From Bog-950 sp046329515 (lineage in GTDB: Bacteria > Bacteroidota > Bacteroidia > Chitinophagales > LD1): DNA of 64,000 nucleotides. Where the stretch lies: positions 248,001 through 312,000 of the forward strand of contig JAXLUM010000001.1 of assembly GCA_046329515.1 (NCBI GenBank), read 5' to 3'. Within the stretch, counting starts at the first letter, position 1. Every line of letters begins with the position of its first letter. This document shows positions 18,501 to 27,003 of this stretch, one piece after another. The notes under the pieces were generated by a model, which made no database searches, was not told the DNA's origin, and saw only the letters and a list, made by a program, of their open reading frames with translations. The translations under genes and the position numbers were made by a program.

Positions 18501-19059
18501 TTCCGTTACCTACGTATATAATATTTACGGCTGCGCCGATACCGCATATGGCACTATAACTGTAATGCCTAAACCTACTGCACAACTATCCTTACCGTTT
18601 GATACTATCTGTAACGGCACTATGCCAATAACGTTAAGCGGAGGCTCACCTGCCGGTGGTTACTATGGCGGGCAAGGGGTGCAGGCCGGAGTGTTAGATG
18701 CCTCCTCTTTAAGTGCAGGCACACATTACCTGGGTTATGCTTATACTGATGGCAATGGCTGCACGGATACAGTTATCAAATCATTTTACGTAGCCATTTG
18801 TACCGGTATTAATGATATAAATAATAGCAGTGTGCAGCTTTATCCTAACCCTAATAACGGACGCTTTTTAGTGCGTTGGGATATTACTGAAGAAATGGAT
18901 GAGTTGAAGATTTTGGATTTAAGCGGCAGGGTAATTTATAGGCGGTCTATAGCCGGTGCGCCACAGGCAGAGTTGAACATGGACCAACCTAAAGGGGTTT
19001 ATGTATTGCAACTTTCAGGCGCTAAAGGCAATAGCCGCACACGGTTTGTTATTCAATAA
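15514..19059 (+). CDS. Giant FG-GAP/VCBS-repeat protein with T9SS sorting domain
   Basis: I start at the ATG at 15514, not the TTG at 15487, because the signal peptide (MKRILLSILSVTALGLQAQ) begins there; 1181 residues. Residues about 25-720 are a long series of VCBS/FG-GAP repeats, each with a calcium-loop motif such as DFDNDGKRD, DFNSDTKPD or DMNADGRLD and a partner FKGNGDGTFQ. These fold as beta-propeller or integrin-like modules. Residues about 730-1090 hold Ig-like or adhesin-type repeats with CxGDSV/CNG motifs. The end is a type A T9SS domain (VQLYPNPNNGRFLVRW ... GVYVLQLSG). Probably a surface or released adhesin; the ligand is unknown. Confidence 0.9.
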   Translation: MKRILLSILSVTALGLQAQNLCFDPANDNRYETGGQPIGVASADFDNDGKRDVVTSNFANGNISFFKGNGDGTFQAAVFYSVGALGPEEIVVGDFNSDTKPDVVTHNRDANDISLLVNNGAGGFNAAVTFAYGTNASSAPAKMATADFNADTKTDLVINDYADNRLYILKSNGNSTFTVTDTLLTGVHPVFINTGDLNGDNKPEIVVDYATGNAANDSISYFVNNGSGLFGNRTSLFVINFTTERRVPIIADLNGDNINDIICHSITDLQPFINNGALSFSKPAVLFTGQYSSRILVTDVNSDTKVDIINSSEDQGGVTVQLGNGNGTFQSYNVYTANGSPNDMLLADFDGDTRKDAVCVHRTKGYISFLKGQIDGSFGPYELRTALRPKSIAVGLLNSDAYEDLVVCNTQSPRISIMLGNSDGTFQTTISDSCYYTMQDVVLADFNNDTKLDAAAVGAVTNVLKGDGTGHLIVQGDINHGFGIGGEYFAVTGKFNSDNNVDIAIASNNSDSISVMLGNGDFTFAAPVKYGVGDGPKNIEAYDMNADGRLDLLVPNDLSNTVSILLGNANGTFQTPQNVSVGSGPRDVVAADFNHDGKKDFACVNNNSANITVHLATTVMNFAAGVPYTIGGASSEFMALGYITPDTLPDIILNGWPNNILMLQGNINGTFQSYVNYAGEYGVQEVLSSDFNNDGAGDIAAVNLGTNSVTVILNNSSFITAAGPTTICQGDSVMLSASNGYTYLWNTGETTASIYADAAGSYSCSVTNQSGTCTLVPPSVTVTTAGAVPNVQFTINSNDHVCISTGNVNLSMLGGSPQGGSYTGSFVSNGLFDAANAGAGPHVVSYAYTDPGGCGTGSASDTVFVDTEVLASITLPSDTFCAASSAVNLISYGLPAGGEWLVDNVHDTIFDPQQFGVGSGTFVRYITFNGACKDTATEVLSVISTVIASLNPADDSVCINRGAVLLNSGSPSGGFFEGTGISNNYLEPSIAGAGPHSVTYVYNIYGCADTAYGTITVMPKPTAQLSLPFDTICNGTMPITLSGGSPAGGYYGGQGVQAGVLDASSLSAGTHYLGYAYTDGNGCTDTVIKSFYVAICTGINDINNSSVQLYPNPNNGRFLVRWDITEEMDELKILDLSGRVIYRRSIAGAPQAELNMDQPKGVYVLQLSGAKGNSRTRFVIQ

Positions 19060-19081
19060 ACACATAGTTTCTGAAAAAAAT

Positions 19082-19111
19082 AAAGGCCGGTATATCCGGC
19101 CTTTTTATTTT
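19082..19111. terminator. Bidirectional terminator between convergent genes
   Basis: The 9-bp stem AAAGGCCGG/CCGGCCTTT (19082-19090, 19096-19104) has an A-run before it and a T-run after it, so it can serve both the plus-strand FG-GAP gene and the minus-strand pseudouridine synthase. Confidence 0.85.
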
Positions 19112-20188
19112 TTAATGGGTAAAGTGTCTTAGTAATCTTACCTCAGCTTCGTTAAGGAAACGCCAACGACCACGAGGCAAATCTTTTTTGGTAAGGCCTG
19201 CAAAAAACACGCGGTCCAGTTTTACTACTTCGTAACCAAGGGCTTCAAACAAACGGCGCACAAAGCGGTTTTTACCGGTATGAATTTGTATGCCCACTTC
19301 CGCCTTGTTTTTAGGATTTGGGTAGGCTATTTCATCCACTTCGGCAATACCGTCTTCCAACACAACGCCGGCTTCGGCAATCTTATCAAAATCTTCTTTC
19401 AGTAACTTCTTATCCAGCACTACATGGTAAACCTTCTGTATTTCGCTGCTGGGGTGGGTAAGTTTTTGTGCTAACTCTCCATCGTTGGTAATAAGCAATA
19501 CACCGGTAGTGTTACGGTCTAAACGGCCAACAGGGTAAAGGCGTGGGCGCACGCGTGTTTTCATTTGCGGGTACGCGGCACGTATTAAGTCCATTACGGT
19601 CTTACGGCCTTTTTCATCACTAACTGTGGTAATAAAATCCTTTGGCTTATTAATAAGGATGTAAAATTTCTTTTCCAGCGATAAAACCTTGCCATCGTAC
19701 TCCACCTCATCCTTAGGCTTAATCTTGTAGCCCATTTCGGTAACTACAGCGCCATTTACCTTAACGCGGCCTTCTTTAATTAACTCATCAGCCTTACGGC
19801 GCGAAGCAATACCGGCATGTGAAAGGTATTTATTCAAACGAATGTCATCGCTCTGCTTTTCTTCAGGCGAGTATACTCCGTCAGTGTTCTCTTCTTCTTT
19901 TAGAAACTTCTTATTGAAAAATTCCTTTGAGCCGTTGGCATCGCCACTGAATTTCTTGCGGCTCTTTTTAGGGTAAGGAGCGCCGTCTTTTTTACCGAAT
20001 GGTTTTTCTTCAAAGGTCTTCTTTCCTTTATCCATAGGAAATTTAGATCCTTTCTTGCTGTCAGTGGAGAATTTCTTCTCGGCAGAAAACTTCTTTTCTC
20101 CTTTCCTTTCAGCAGTTTTCACAAACGGCTTCTTTTCTCCCCGCTTGGAAGGATTGTCGGAACTCTTATCAGAAAAATCTTTTCGCAC
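19112..20188 (-). CDS. rRNA pseudouridine synthase (RsuA/RluB family) with long basic N-terminal tail
   Basis: 358 residues. Residues 1-112 are a low-complexity Lys/Phe/Ser/Gly tail (repeated EKKF, GKK). An S4 RNA-binding domain follows at about 115-160 (RLNKYLSHAGIASRRKADEL), then a pseudouridine synthase catalytic domain with PVGRLDRNTTGVLL (catalytic Asp224) and TGKNRFVRRLFEALG near the end. The family isomerises a uridine in 16S or 23S rRNA; the S4-plus-catalytic layout fits RluB/RsuA/RluF. The GTG start abuts a consensus -7 box, so an internal start is possible. Such basic tails are common in Bacteroidetes RNA-binding proteins. Confidence 0.9.
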   Translation of the reverse strand: MRKDFSDKSSDNPSKRGEKKPFVKTAERKGEKKFSAEKKFSTDSKKGSKFPMDKGKKTFEEKPFGKKDGAPYPKKSRKKFSGDANGSKEFFNKKFLKEEENTDGVYSPEEKQSDDIRLNKYLSHAGIASRRKADELIKEGRVKVNGAVVTEMGYKIKPKDEVEYDGKVLSLEKKFYILINKPKDFITTVSDEKGRKTVMDLIRAAYPQMKTRVRPRLYPVGRLDRNTTGVLLITNDGELAQKLTHPSSEIQKVYHVVLDKKLLKEDFDKIAEAGVVLEDGIAEVDEIAYPNPKNKAEVGIQIHTGKNRFVRRLFEALGYEVVKLDRVFFAGLTKKDLPRGRWRFLNEAEVRLLRHFTH

Positions 20189-20192
20189 GCGT

Positions 20193-20200
20193 CAAAGATA
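20193..20200 (-). promoter_or_regulatory. Predicted -7 box at the start of the pseudouridine synthase gene
   Basis: The minus strand reads TATCTTTG, an exact TAnnTTTG, ending four bases before the GTG start at 20188. No good TTTG box lies 19 bases upstream. If used, transcription would begin at or just after the GTG. Confidence 0.4.
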
Positions 20201-20246
20201 AACTTTCGCGCAAAAGAAACGACACTGATATTTTTTTAAGGAAATT

Positions 20247-22265
20247 CTACTTCAGCTCCACTGAAATTATCTCTACCCTTCTTTCCAAAGCGGCAGCAGG
20301 GCTGTAAACTGATTTGGGTTTGTCCTCGCGATTATCGCTTATGTTTTTAGGTGCAGTTTCTTCACCCAACGATTCGTTTTTAAGCACCAGGCTTCCATTA
20401 GCCAGGTAAGGAAGTAAAATGCCATCGCGGTAGTGGTAGAAGTAGTTGCGAAGAGAAGCTACGCGCCTGTAACCCAGCTTAATGTTGTATTCATTAAAGT
20501 TAAGAGGCGAACAATATCCTTTAATGGTAATTTCCAGTTTATTGTTCTTCTGCAGTAAATCAAGCAACTGGCTGGTAAAGGCAACAAGGTTATAGTAGCC
20601 CTTATCTACCTTTTTATCAAACAAATCGGCAACCTGTTTTTGTGCATCAGCCTTTTCCTCACGCTTTACACTTTTGGGGTATTCTCTTTCGTATTCGCCG
20701 CGCAAAGCAGAATACGCTTCATACGTTTGGCGGTAATCAAGCGAAGTGGTATCAGCCAGCGTTTTGGCATTTGGTTCATCGTTATGAAAGTACAATTGCA
20801 CCGGCAATAACTGTTTTACACGGCGGATGGTTTCGTCTACAAACTTCCGGGGTTCCGGTGTAGGTGTGCCGGTAGTTACAGGGTTTTCCACCACAGGCGG
20901 TTGCGCTTTTGGTGTATCCACTTGTACAACAGTTACTGTCGGCGTATCAAGCTTGCTTATCTTTTTACCGGTGCGGTAAGCATATATATCGTTACAGCAG
21001 GTTTCTGATTCAATAAAGTAGGACCCCTTACGGTTAGAGGTGATGTAGGCAATGGAATTATCAGGCGCCATTACGTAGTACAAATCGTTCTGTGCCGTGT
21101 TTATGGGCTGCAGTAAATTCTGTGGCGCGCTCCAGTTTTGATATTCTCCCTTACTGCTGAAAATGTCATATCCGCCAAAGCCATAGTGCCAGTCTGATGA
21201 AAAATAGAGCTGCCTGGTGTTGGCATCATAAAACGGAGTTATTTCATTACCCTGGCTGTTGATGTTTTTACCGGCGTTTATCGGAGCCTCATAGGTACCG
21301 TCTGCTTTTATTTTACTTACCCATATATCCATGCTGCCCTGGCCGCCGGTTCTGTCGCTGGCAAAAAATAATAGCTCATTGCCTGCGGCATCTTTACCGG
21401 GGTAAGGTTGGGTGCTGGTAAAAGAGGGGTCGTTAATAGTCAGCTTTTCAGCGGGTGTCCATTGATAGTTTTCAAAGCGGGTTACATATATATCGCAACG
21501 CGAACTGGTTTTGTCCTTCTGTTCGCATTCAGTAAAATAAAAACGCCTACTGTCGGGCGTATAGGCGCCGTTGCCAATATTCAGGCTTTCATTTGCGCCA
21601 GTAGGCATATAAACCGGTGCGGGGTTAGGAGGCTGGTTGTATATGCGCGATAAATACTTTTCATTCTTTTTATCGGACGAAATGTTGCGCAAAGAAGAGA
21701 ACTGCAACTTATCAGGAAATACAGGTATGGCATTGAACTCGCTTTTTTCGCTATTAATATCCTTGCCCAGGTGTTCAATTTTTATCGAGTCGGTTTTCTG
21801 CAAATGCTCTAGCACCCAATTGGCAGATTCCATTTCCTGCTGTGCCTTGGCAGCGTAGTAGTCTTTCTTCTTGTATTTGTTCCTGAATTTTTTGAAGACG
21901 TTGATTACTTCTTCTGTTTTGCATTCGCATACACTGCGCAGCATTATGCCCTGCCAAAAAGCGGCTAAGGGGAATTGATTCTGCTTATCAAATTTAGCTG
22001 CCGCCTTATAACCGGCTGCTGCGCCGCCGTAGTCATTAAACATACGTGCGCTTTCGGCATACTTATAATATAACTCCGGGTTTTCCTCGTCCTTTTTCAG
22101 TGCATCTTCGTAATACTGTGCGGCTGCATAGTAGTCGCCTTCACTAAATTTTTGATCGCCCGCTTTTACCAACTGATGAACCGTTTGTGCCAGAGATACT
22201 AATGGCAATAGGGCCACTAAGCATAAAAGCAGCATAATACGGTTCAAAAAACTTTTCCCTTTCAC
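20247..22265 (-). CDS. TPR/PD40/OmpA-like envelope protein (PorE-like), T9SS-associated
   Basis: The longest frame begins at TTG 22298 inside the PorP gene; GTG 22265, just after the PorP stop, gives a cleaner signal peptide (672 residues, ending near SLAQ). The order is: TPR repeats at about 20-130, a PD40/WD40-type propeller (about 180-440; motifs such as RRFYFTECEQKDKTSSRCDIYV and LFFASDRTGGQGSMDIWV are reduced here to their key cores FYFTE and DRTGGQGSMDIW), a Pro/Thr linker, and an OmpA-like C-terminal domain with ITIKGYCSP and ALERRVEI. The layout is like PorE of Porphyromonas, which binds peptidoglycan and T9SS parts. The OmpA motif is divergent, with NIKLGYRRVASLRNY in place of LSxxRA. 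Confidence 0.82.
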   Translation of the reverse strand: MKGKSFLNRIMLLLCLVALLPLVSLAQTVHQLVKAGDQKFSEGDYYAAAQYYEDALKKDEENPELYYKYAESARMFNDYGGAAAGYKAAAKFDKQNQFPLAAFWQGIMLRSVCECKTEEVINVFKKFRNKYKKKDYYAAKAQQEMESANWVLEHLQKTDSIKIEHLGKDINSEKSEFNAIPVFPDKLQFSSLRNISSDKKNEKYLSRIYNQPPNPAPVYMPTGANESLNIGNGAYTPDSRRFYFTECEQKDKTSSRCDIYVTRFENYQWTPAEKLTINDPSFTSTQPYPGKDAAGNELLFFASDRTGGQGSMDIWVSKIKADGTYEAPINAGKNINSQGNEITPFYDANTRQLYFSSDWHYGFGGYDIFSSKGEYQNWSAPQNLLQPINTAQNDLYYVMAPDNSIAYITSNRKGSYFIESETCCNDIYAYRTGKKISKLDTPTVTVVQVDTPKAQPPVVENPVTTGTPTPEPRKFVDETIRRVKQLLPVQLYFHNDEPNAKTLADTTSLDYRQTYEAYSALRGEYEREYPKSVKREEKADAQKQVADLFDKKVDKGYYNLVAFTSQLLDLLQKNNKLEITIKGYCSPLNFNEYNIKLGYRRVASLRNYFYHYRDGILLPYLANGSLVLKNESLGEETAPKNISDNREDKPKSVYSPAAALERRVEIISVELK

Positions 22266-22279
22266 AATACAAATGTGTT

Positions 22280-23311
22280 TTATAGGAACGCAGGGCAAAC
22301 AGCTCCCGGTTTATTAATCTTTTTCACTTTAGCCAAAATGTAAATAATGCTTGCCTCAAAGCCACCGTTGTAGCGGGTGGCTGCGGTAAGCTTTGTAAAG
22401 TTTATATCGTAGCTAAGGTTAACCTGCAGATTATCGAAATCCATGCCGGCCATTAACCAACCGGCATCCACAATGCGGGAATAGGCGCCAAGGTTAAGGG
22501 CAATAGTGTGTGGTATTTTAACGGGCAAATAATATTTGGCGTATAGACCTAAATCAAATTCCTGCTTGGTGTCCTGGCGTTGAAACAAAAACTCAGGAAC
22601 GAGGTCTACACGCTTGGCCACTTTTATTTGCGCGCGAACATTAAGGGTATAGCGCAAATCAAGCTTAACACTATTATCATTAAAGAAGGTTTGCTTAGGA
22701 CGGGTTAGGTGCGATACGCCAAAGCCTACTGTTACATTAGTGCGTTCGCTCTTGCGCCATTTGTAGGCAATGCCCGCGTTAAGGTCAAAAAAGTTCAACT
22801 TTGTTTTGCTGAATGTTTCATCCACTGCTATGGTAGGGTCGTAGGTGTCACCATTCCATTGGTTGTCGAAATAAAGCTTTGTATAGTTGAAGCTGCGGTT
22901 GATTAAGCCAAATTGAAGGCCTAAGGATAAAGCATGGTTGTTGTTCTTATCCAACGACTTGATATAAGAAACGGATAGCGCTGTATTAAGTGAAGTGAAT
23001 TTTGAATCGCCGGCGCGGTCGAAGTAGAACAGCAAGCCTCCACCAAGGCGGTCGTTATTTTTCAGTGTAAGGAAATTCATTTCAGCTGAAGCAGAAAATG
23101 TATTGAAGCGCACTGGAACGGTAGGCCATTGATTTTTGTAATTGCCTACAAAGCGAAAATCGCCATCAAATAAATTAGTGTTAGCCGGGTTTTGGTTGAG
23201 CGGAGAAAAGTTGAATTGCGAGAAGTGAATATCCTGGGCGCGCAGGCCTGTTGTTACCAAAAGCAACAGCAAGACGCATAGAGAACCGTAAACAGTAAAA
23301 CTTCTTCTCAT
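22280..23311 (-). CDS. PorP/SprF family type IX secretion outer-membrane protein
   Basis: 343 residues. Signal peptide ending GLRAQ, immediately followed by the family hallmark DIHFSQFNFSPLNQNPAN. The rest is a beta-barrel with alternating strands (FRFVGNYKNQW, LGGGLLFYFDRAG, LSLGLQFGLINRSF). PorP/SprF proteins are needed for secretion or surface attachment of partner proteins carrying the gliding-motility-associated C-terminal domain. Its partner here is the gene immediately upstream, with which it shares an ATGA overlap. Confidence 0.93.
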   Translation of the reverse strand: MRRSFTVYGSLCVLLLLLVTTGLRAQDIHFSQFNFSPLNQNPANTNLFDGDFRFVGNYKNQWPTVPVRFNTFSASAEMNFLTLKNNDRLGGGLLFYFDRAGDSKFTSLNTALSVSYIKSLDKNNNHALSLGLQFGLINRSFNYTKLYFDNQWNGDTYDPTIAVDETFSKTKLNFFDLNAGIAYKWRKSERTNVTVGFGVSHLTRPKQTFFNDNSVKLDLRYTLNVRAQIKVAKRVDLVPEFLFQRQDTKQEFDLGLYAKYYLPVKIPHTIALNLGAYSRIVDAGWLMAGMDFDNLQVNLSYDINFTKLTAATRYNGGFEASIIYILAKVKKINKPGAVCPAFL

Positions 23312-26300
23312 CTTATCAAGGTTACGTTTCCTTTCTTAAAGAATTTATCGCCATTAGGGCAAAGGCCTTCAGCATAATAACCAAATACGGCAGGGTCTAA
23401 ACGTCCCCCTTTAAAGGTGCCATCCCAGCCATTAGTAATGTCTTTGGTTTCAAACATCTTTTGTCCCCAGCGGTCGTAAACAGCAAAATATAAGTTGGTT
23501 ACATAGTTACCACGCACATACAGCACATCGTTCCTGCCATCTCCATTTGGTGAGAAGGCATTTGGAATATAAATATTCGCATCCTCGCAAGGTTTCTTCA
23601 ACACTACCACAATCACCGAATCCGTTTTATGACATCCTTGGGAATCGGCTACTTCCACATAATAAGCGTGTGTGTTGGTAGGGTATGCCAGGGGGTCGGC
23701 AATGTTGGTTGCGCTTAAGGTAGAATCGTTGAACCACTGAATAGTAACAACATTGGCGCTTAAAGTAAGGCCCAGTTGCGTGGTATCGCCAAAGTAAATG
23801 GTATCGGGATTAGCGAATGCATTTACGTTAGGTATGCTGCTTAAAATATTGATGGCAATTGAATCAGTAAAGCTGCAGCCTATTTGGTTGGTTACATTAA
23901 CTACATAGGTGGTGTTTTGGGCCGGGCTTACTAAAGGGTTAGCCGTATTGCCGCCGGATATTATACCTGCAGAAGGAGTCCAGCTATAGGTTAACTGTTG
24001 GCCCGGTTGGCTATTGGTTACACTCAGCTGCATGGTATCGCCGGGGCAAAGCACATCACCACCTTGTAAAGTAAGCGCATCAGTAAACACAACTACCGTT
24101 TGGTAGAAGGTGTCAACACAAATGCCGTTTGAAACCAGCAACTCGTAAGTGGTAGTTTGACCAGGTGTGGCAAAAGGATTAGAAACCGTTAAACTGCTTA
24201 GGGTTGGGTTAGCAAACCAATAGTAAGTGGTTGCCGAATCACCTGTTGGCGGAAAACCGATTTGCACGCTTTGCGAATTGCAAACGGTTAGCGTAGGTAA
24301 AGAATCGCTGCCGTTGCTGCCAATCACCAAAACCTTTTTAGTAATGGTGTCATTAAAGTTGCAACTGCCGGGGTCGGTAATAACCAGTGTAACATCATAC
24401 AAACCGGGCTGGCTATATGTATGCGAAGGATTTACCTGTGTTGATGTTTGTGCATCGCCAAAGAACCATTGATACGTTGGGCTTAATACCGAACTGCTTT
24501 GGTTGGTAAAGCTCATTGGTATGTTGGTGCAGGCATGAGGGAAATCAAAATCAGCCAAGCACAGGGGCACGTTCAAATCAAATTTGAAAATGGCGTTGTT
24601 GCAGTTGTTAGAGTTGTTGGTGTTGGATACAACGCCGGGCGTAGTAGGGAAATCATCATTACTACCGCAACCAGCGCAAACCGATTGATACACTATACCC
24701 TTTTTATCGAAACGGCTGGTGCCGCCGTCTACGTGTTCCTCACTGATATTGCCGCCCATAAAGGTGGCATAGGTTAAAGAAGATGCGTCATCTTTTAATA
24801 CCATCAGGTAAAAATCCTGTCCGTCGGTTGTGCCTTTAAATGCGTTAGCTGTAACATCAAGCCCTGTAGTGCCACCGGTGCCACCCACAATATTGTTTAC
24901 GCCTTGGCTACCCCAGCCGCAGGCATACACGCTACTGCATACGTCAACTAAAAAGGCGGTGGGAGAGATGTCTGTTACACCAAGGCCGCGGCCCCAACTG
25001 GTGCTCCAAATTAAGCTATCTAATTGCGGCGTGAACTTTGAAACAAACTGCCCCCCATTAGGTTTATTATAAATAGCATTCTTTATAAAGTTGCTGCCTG
25101 CATTATCTGCCTGCCCTAGTACGAAAACATTATTGGCTTTATCCAACTCTACAAAATAAATCTGGTCGTAGTCCGCAAAGCCGTAATAAGTGGAAGCAAT
25201 CAACTGCTGGCCATTCTTATTGATGTGTGCGATAAAACCGTCGGCATCGCCACCTGCGAAGGTGTTGGACAAAGTGCCCGATGTGACAGGAAAGTTATTG
25301 GAGCGCGTTCCACCGGCTACAAATAGATTCTCGTTGTTATCAATAGAAACGGAATAAGCGGCATCATCATCGGCGCCGCCAAAGGTGGTGCTCCATACCA
25401 TGCTCGTGAGGTCGGCATCCATTTTAAACACGCAGGCATCTAAACCACCGCCAAAGCTATTTTGAAAAGTGCCGGTAGAGCGTGGGAAGTTGGCAGAGCG
25501 CGTGCAGCTAACTACGTAAACGTTATTGCTGTTGTCTATATCTATTTCGCCACGCACCTCATCAGCATAATTATGGCGCAAGAAACCCGGAGAGCTATAA
25601 GGCTGACCGGCACGGTAGTTAATGCCATCGTTATCAGAACCGCCTACATAAGTAGAGGACAGTAATTGTGAGCCATCTGCGCTTAAACGCGAGATGATAA
25701 TATCAGAGCCGTGTGTGTAGTGCGCAGCAATGCCATCAAATACGCCGGGGTCATTTCCGCCATTAAACGTTGTATCAAATGCACTGGTTGTTACGGGGTA
25801 GTCATTGCAATCGGTAGTGCCCAGTATGTAAAGCTCATCGTTACTATTGGCTATAAGGCTATGGGGAAGGTCCTGCCCGAAGCCGCCAAGGTAGGTTGAG
25901 TAAATACGTTGGCTGCCATCGGTAGAATATTTGGTGATGCCCATATCATCGCCGGGGTAAGAGCCACCGCCTGTAAAGAAGATAGTTGGCCCGCCCAGGT
26001 AGCTCATAACAAAAGCGCCTGTAACTAAAGGATAACCCACCCCAAACACAGAACCTGCTGCAAAGGCTGCACCTTTACTGTCATAAGTAGCAGAGTAACC
26101 AAAGTTATCGGCTGTGGAGCCTGAATAGGTGGAGAAAACAAGCGTTGGATCTATGAACAACGTATTGGATGTATTGTATCCCTGCGGAAGGTCATATACC
26201 AAGGTGTTTTTATCAGCCAATCGAAAGCGGCACTGAACCTCAGCAAACTTACCCGCAATATTCTGGTAAGCATACGGTTTAAGGTCCTTTACTTCGCCTA

Positions 26301-26889
26301 CACTGGTTTTTATTACCAACTCGCCTTTGTCATTAATATAAAGACTATCCGCTCCTTCAAAACCTACGCGTATCTGTTTAGTATCGGCGCCGGGCTTAAC
26401 CTCATATACATACTTCATAGAACCGCCCTGGCTCATTACTTTTAAATCAATGCCTTTATATAAACCGGCATAAGTAAGCTGGTTAAAGCCGCGCACTTTT
26501 GAAGCCCACTTTGCCCTGTTGCTCCCTAAAAAGTAATTGAAGTATTCGCTTATGGCTTCCTGCCCGGTAGTACTGGCATCAACCGAAGCGCCTAAGAACT
26601 TTAAACGAAAGGCATGAAAGTGCATGCCGTAATCAATATCGTGCTTAAAGTTCTCCAGCCTGTGGTGGTCGCCTTTAATGCGCATTACATCAGCAGGGTC
26701 GAACAGGTTAAAGGTTATTTGTCCTTTTTCAAAAAATGCGGCACCGCTCTTTAGCTCGCTCTTGTACAGTATGTTCTGCTGCCACTGGCCTTTGTTTTCC
26801 TTAAATACCAAACAGCTGTTACAAGTTGCAGCTTGTAAATTTAAAAGGCAGGTATGTATAATAAGGCAGAGTACAGTAAGCCGCTTCAT
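23308..26889 (-). CDS. Large adhesin with SBBP repeats, PKD/Ig-like domains and gliding-motility-associated C-terminus
   Basis: 1193 residues. After the signal peptide comes an N-terminal domain (about 20-250; FKENKGQW, YFNYFLGSN), then SBBP-type beta-propeller repeats (about 250-760) with recurring STYLGG, STYVGG and STTFGG cores and KxDADGS-like partners. A PKD domain (FDFPHACTNIPMSF ... NPSHTYSQPGLYDVTL) and two Ig-like domains precede the type B sorting domain: NIYIPNAFSPNGDGRND, YDRWGQKMFET, NGWDGTF. The type B domain is handled by T9SS together with PorP/SprF, encoded directly downstream. First gene of a three-gene T9SS unit. Confidence 0.92.
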   Translation of the reverse strand: MKRLTVLCLIIHTCLLNLQAATCNSCLVFKENKGQWQQNILYKSELKSGAAFFEKGQITFNLFDPADVMRIKGDHHRLENFKHDIDYGMHFHAFRLKFLGASVDASTTGQEAISEYFNYFLGSNRAKWASKVRGFNQLTYAGLYKGIDLKVMSQGGSMKYVYEVKPGADTKQIRVGFEGADSLYINDKGELVIKTSVGEVKDLKPYAYQNIAGKFAEVQCRFRLADKNTLVYDLPQGYNTSNTLFIDPTLVFSTYSGSTADNFGYSATYDSKGAAFAAGSVFGVGYPLVTGAFVMSYLGGPTIFFTGGGSYPGDDMGITKYSTDGSQRIYSTYLGGFGQDLPHSLIANSNDELYILGTTDCNDYPVTTSAFDTTFNGGNDPGVFDGIAAHYTHGSDIIISRLSADGSQLLSSTYVGGSDNDGINYRAGQPYSSPGFLRHNYADEVRGEIDIDNSNNVYVVSCTRSANFPRSTGTFQNSFGGGLDACVFKMDADLTSMVWSTTFGGADDDAAYSVSIDNNENLFVAGGTRSNNFPVTSGTLSNTFAGGDADGFIAHINKNGQQLIASTYYGFADYDQIYFVELDKANNVFVLGQADNAGSNFIKNAIYNKPNGGQFVSKFTPQLDSLIWSTSWGRGLGVTDISPTAFLVDVCSSVYACGWGSQGVNNIVGGTGGTTGLDVTANAFKGTTDGQDFYLMVLKDDASSLTYATFMGGNISEEHVDGGTSRFDKKGIVYQSVCAGCGSNDDFPTTPGVVSNTNNSNNCNNAIFKFDLNVPLCLADFDFPHACTNIPMSFTNQSSSVLSPTYQWFFGDAQTSTQVNPSHTYSQPGLYDVTLVITDPGSCNFNDTITKKVLVIGSNGSDSLPTLTVCNSQSVQIGFPPTGDSATTYYWFANPTLSSLTVSNPFATPGQTTTYELLVSNGICVDTFYQTVVVFTDALTLQGGDVLCPGDTMQLSVTNSQPGQQLTYSWTPSAGIISGGNTANPLVSPAQNTTYVVNVTNQIGCSFTDSIAINILSSIPNVNAFANPDTIYFGDTTQLGLTLSANVVTIQWFNDSTLSATNIADPLAYPTNTHAYYVEVADSQGCHKTDSVIVVVLKKPCEDANIYIPNAFSPNGDGRNDVLYVRGNYVTNLYFAVYDRWGQKMFETKDITNGWDGTFKGGRLDPAVFGYYAEGLCPNGDKFFKKGNVTLIR

Positions 26890-27003
26890 CTATTCAACTC
26901 GTATTATAAGCAGTCAATTTTAGGTAAAACACACATTAATCAAAACACCCTATTGACTAACCGCTGCATGAATGTAGCAAATTAAGAACACAAAAAATAC
27001 GAC

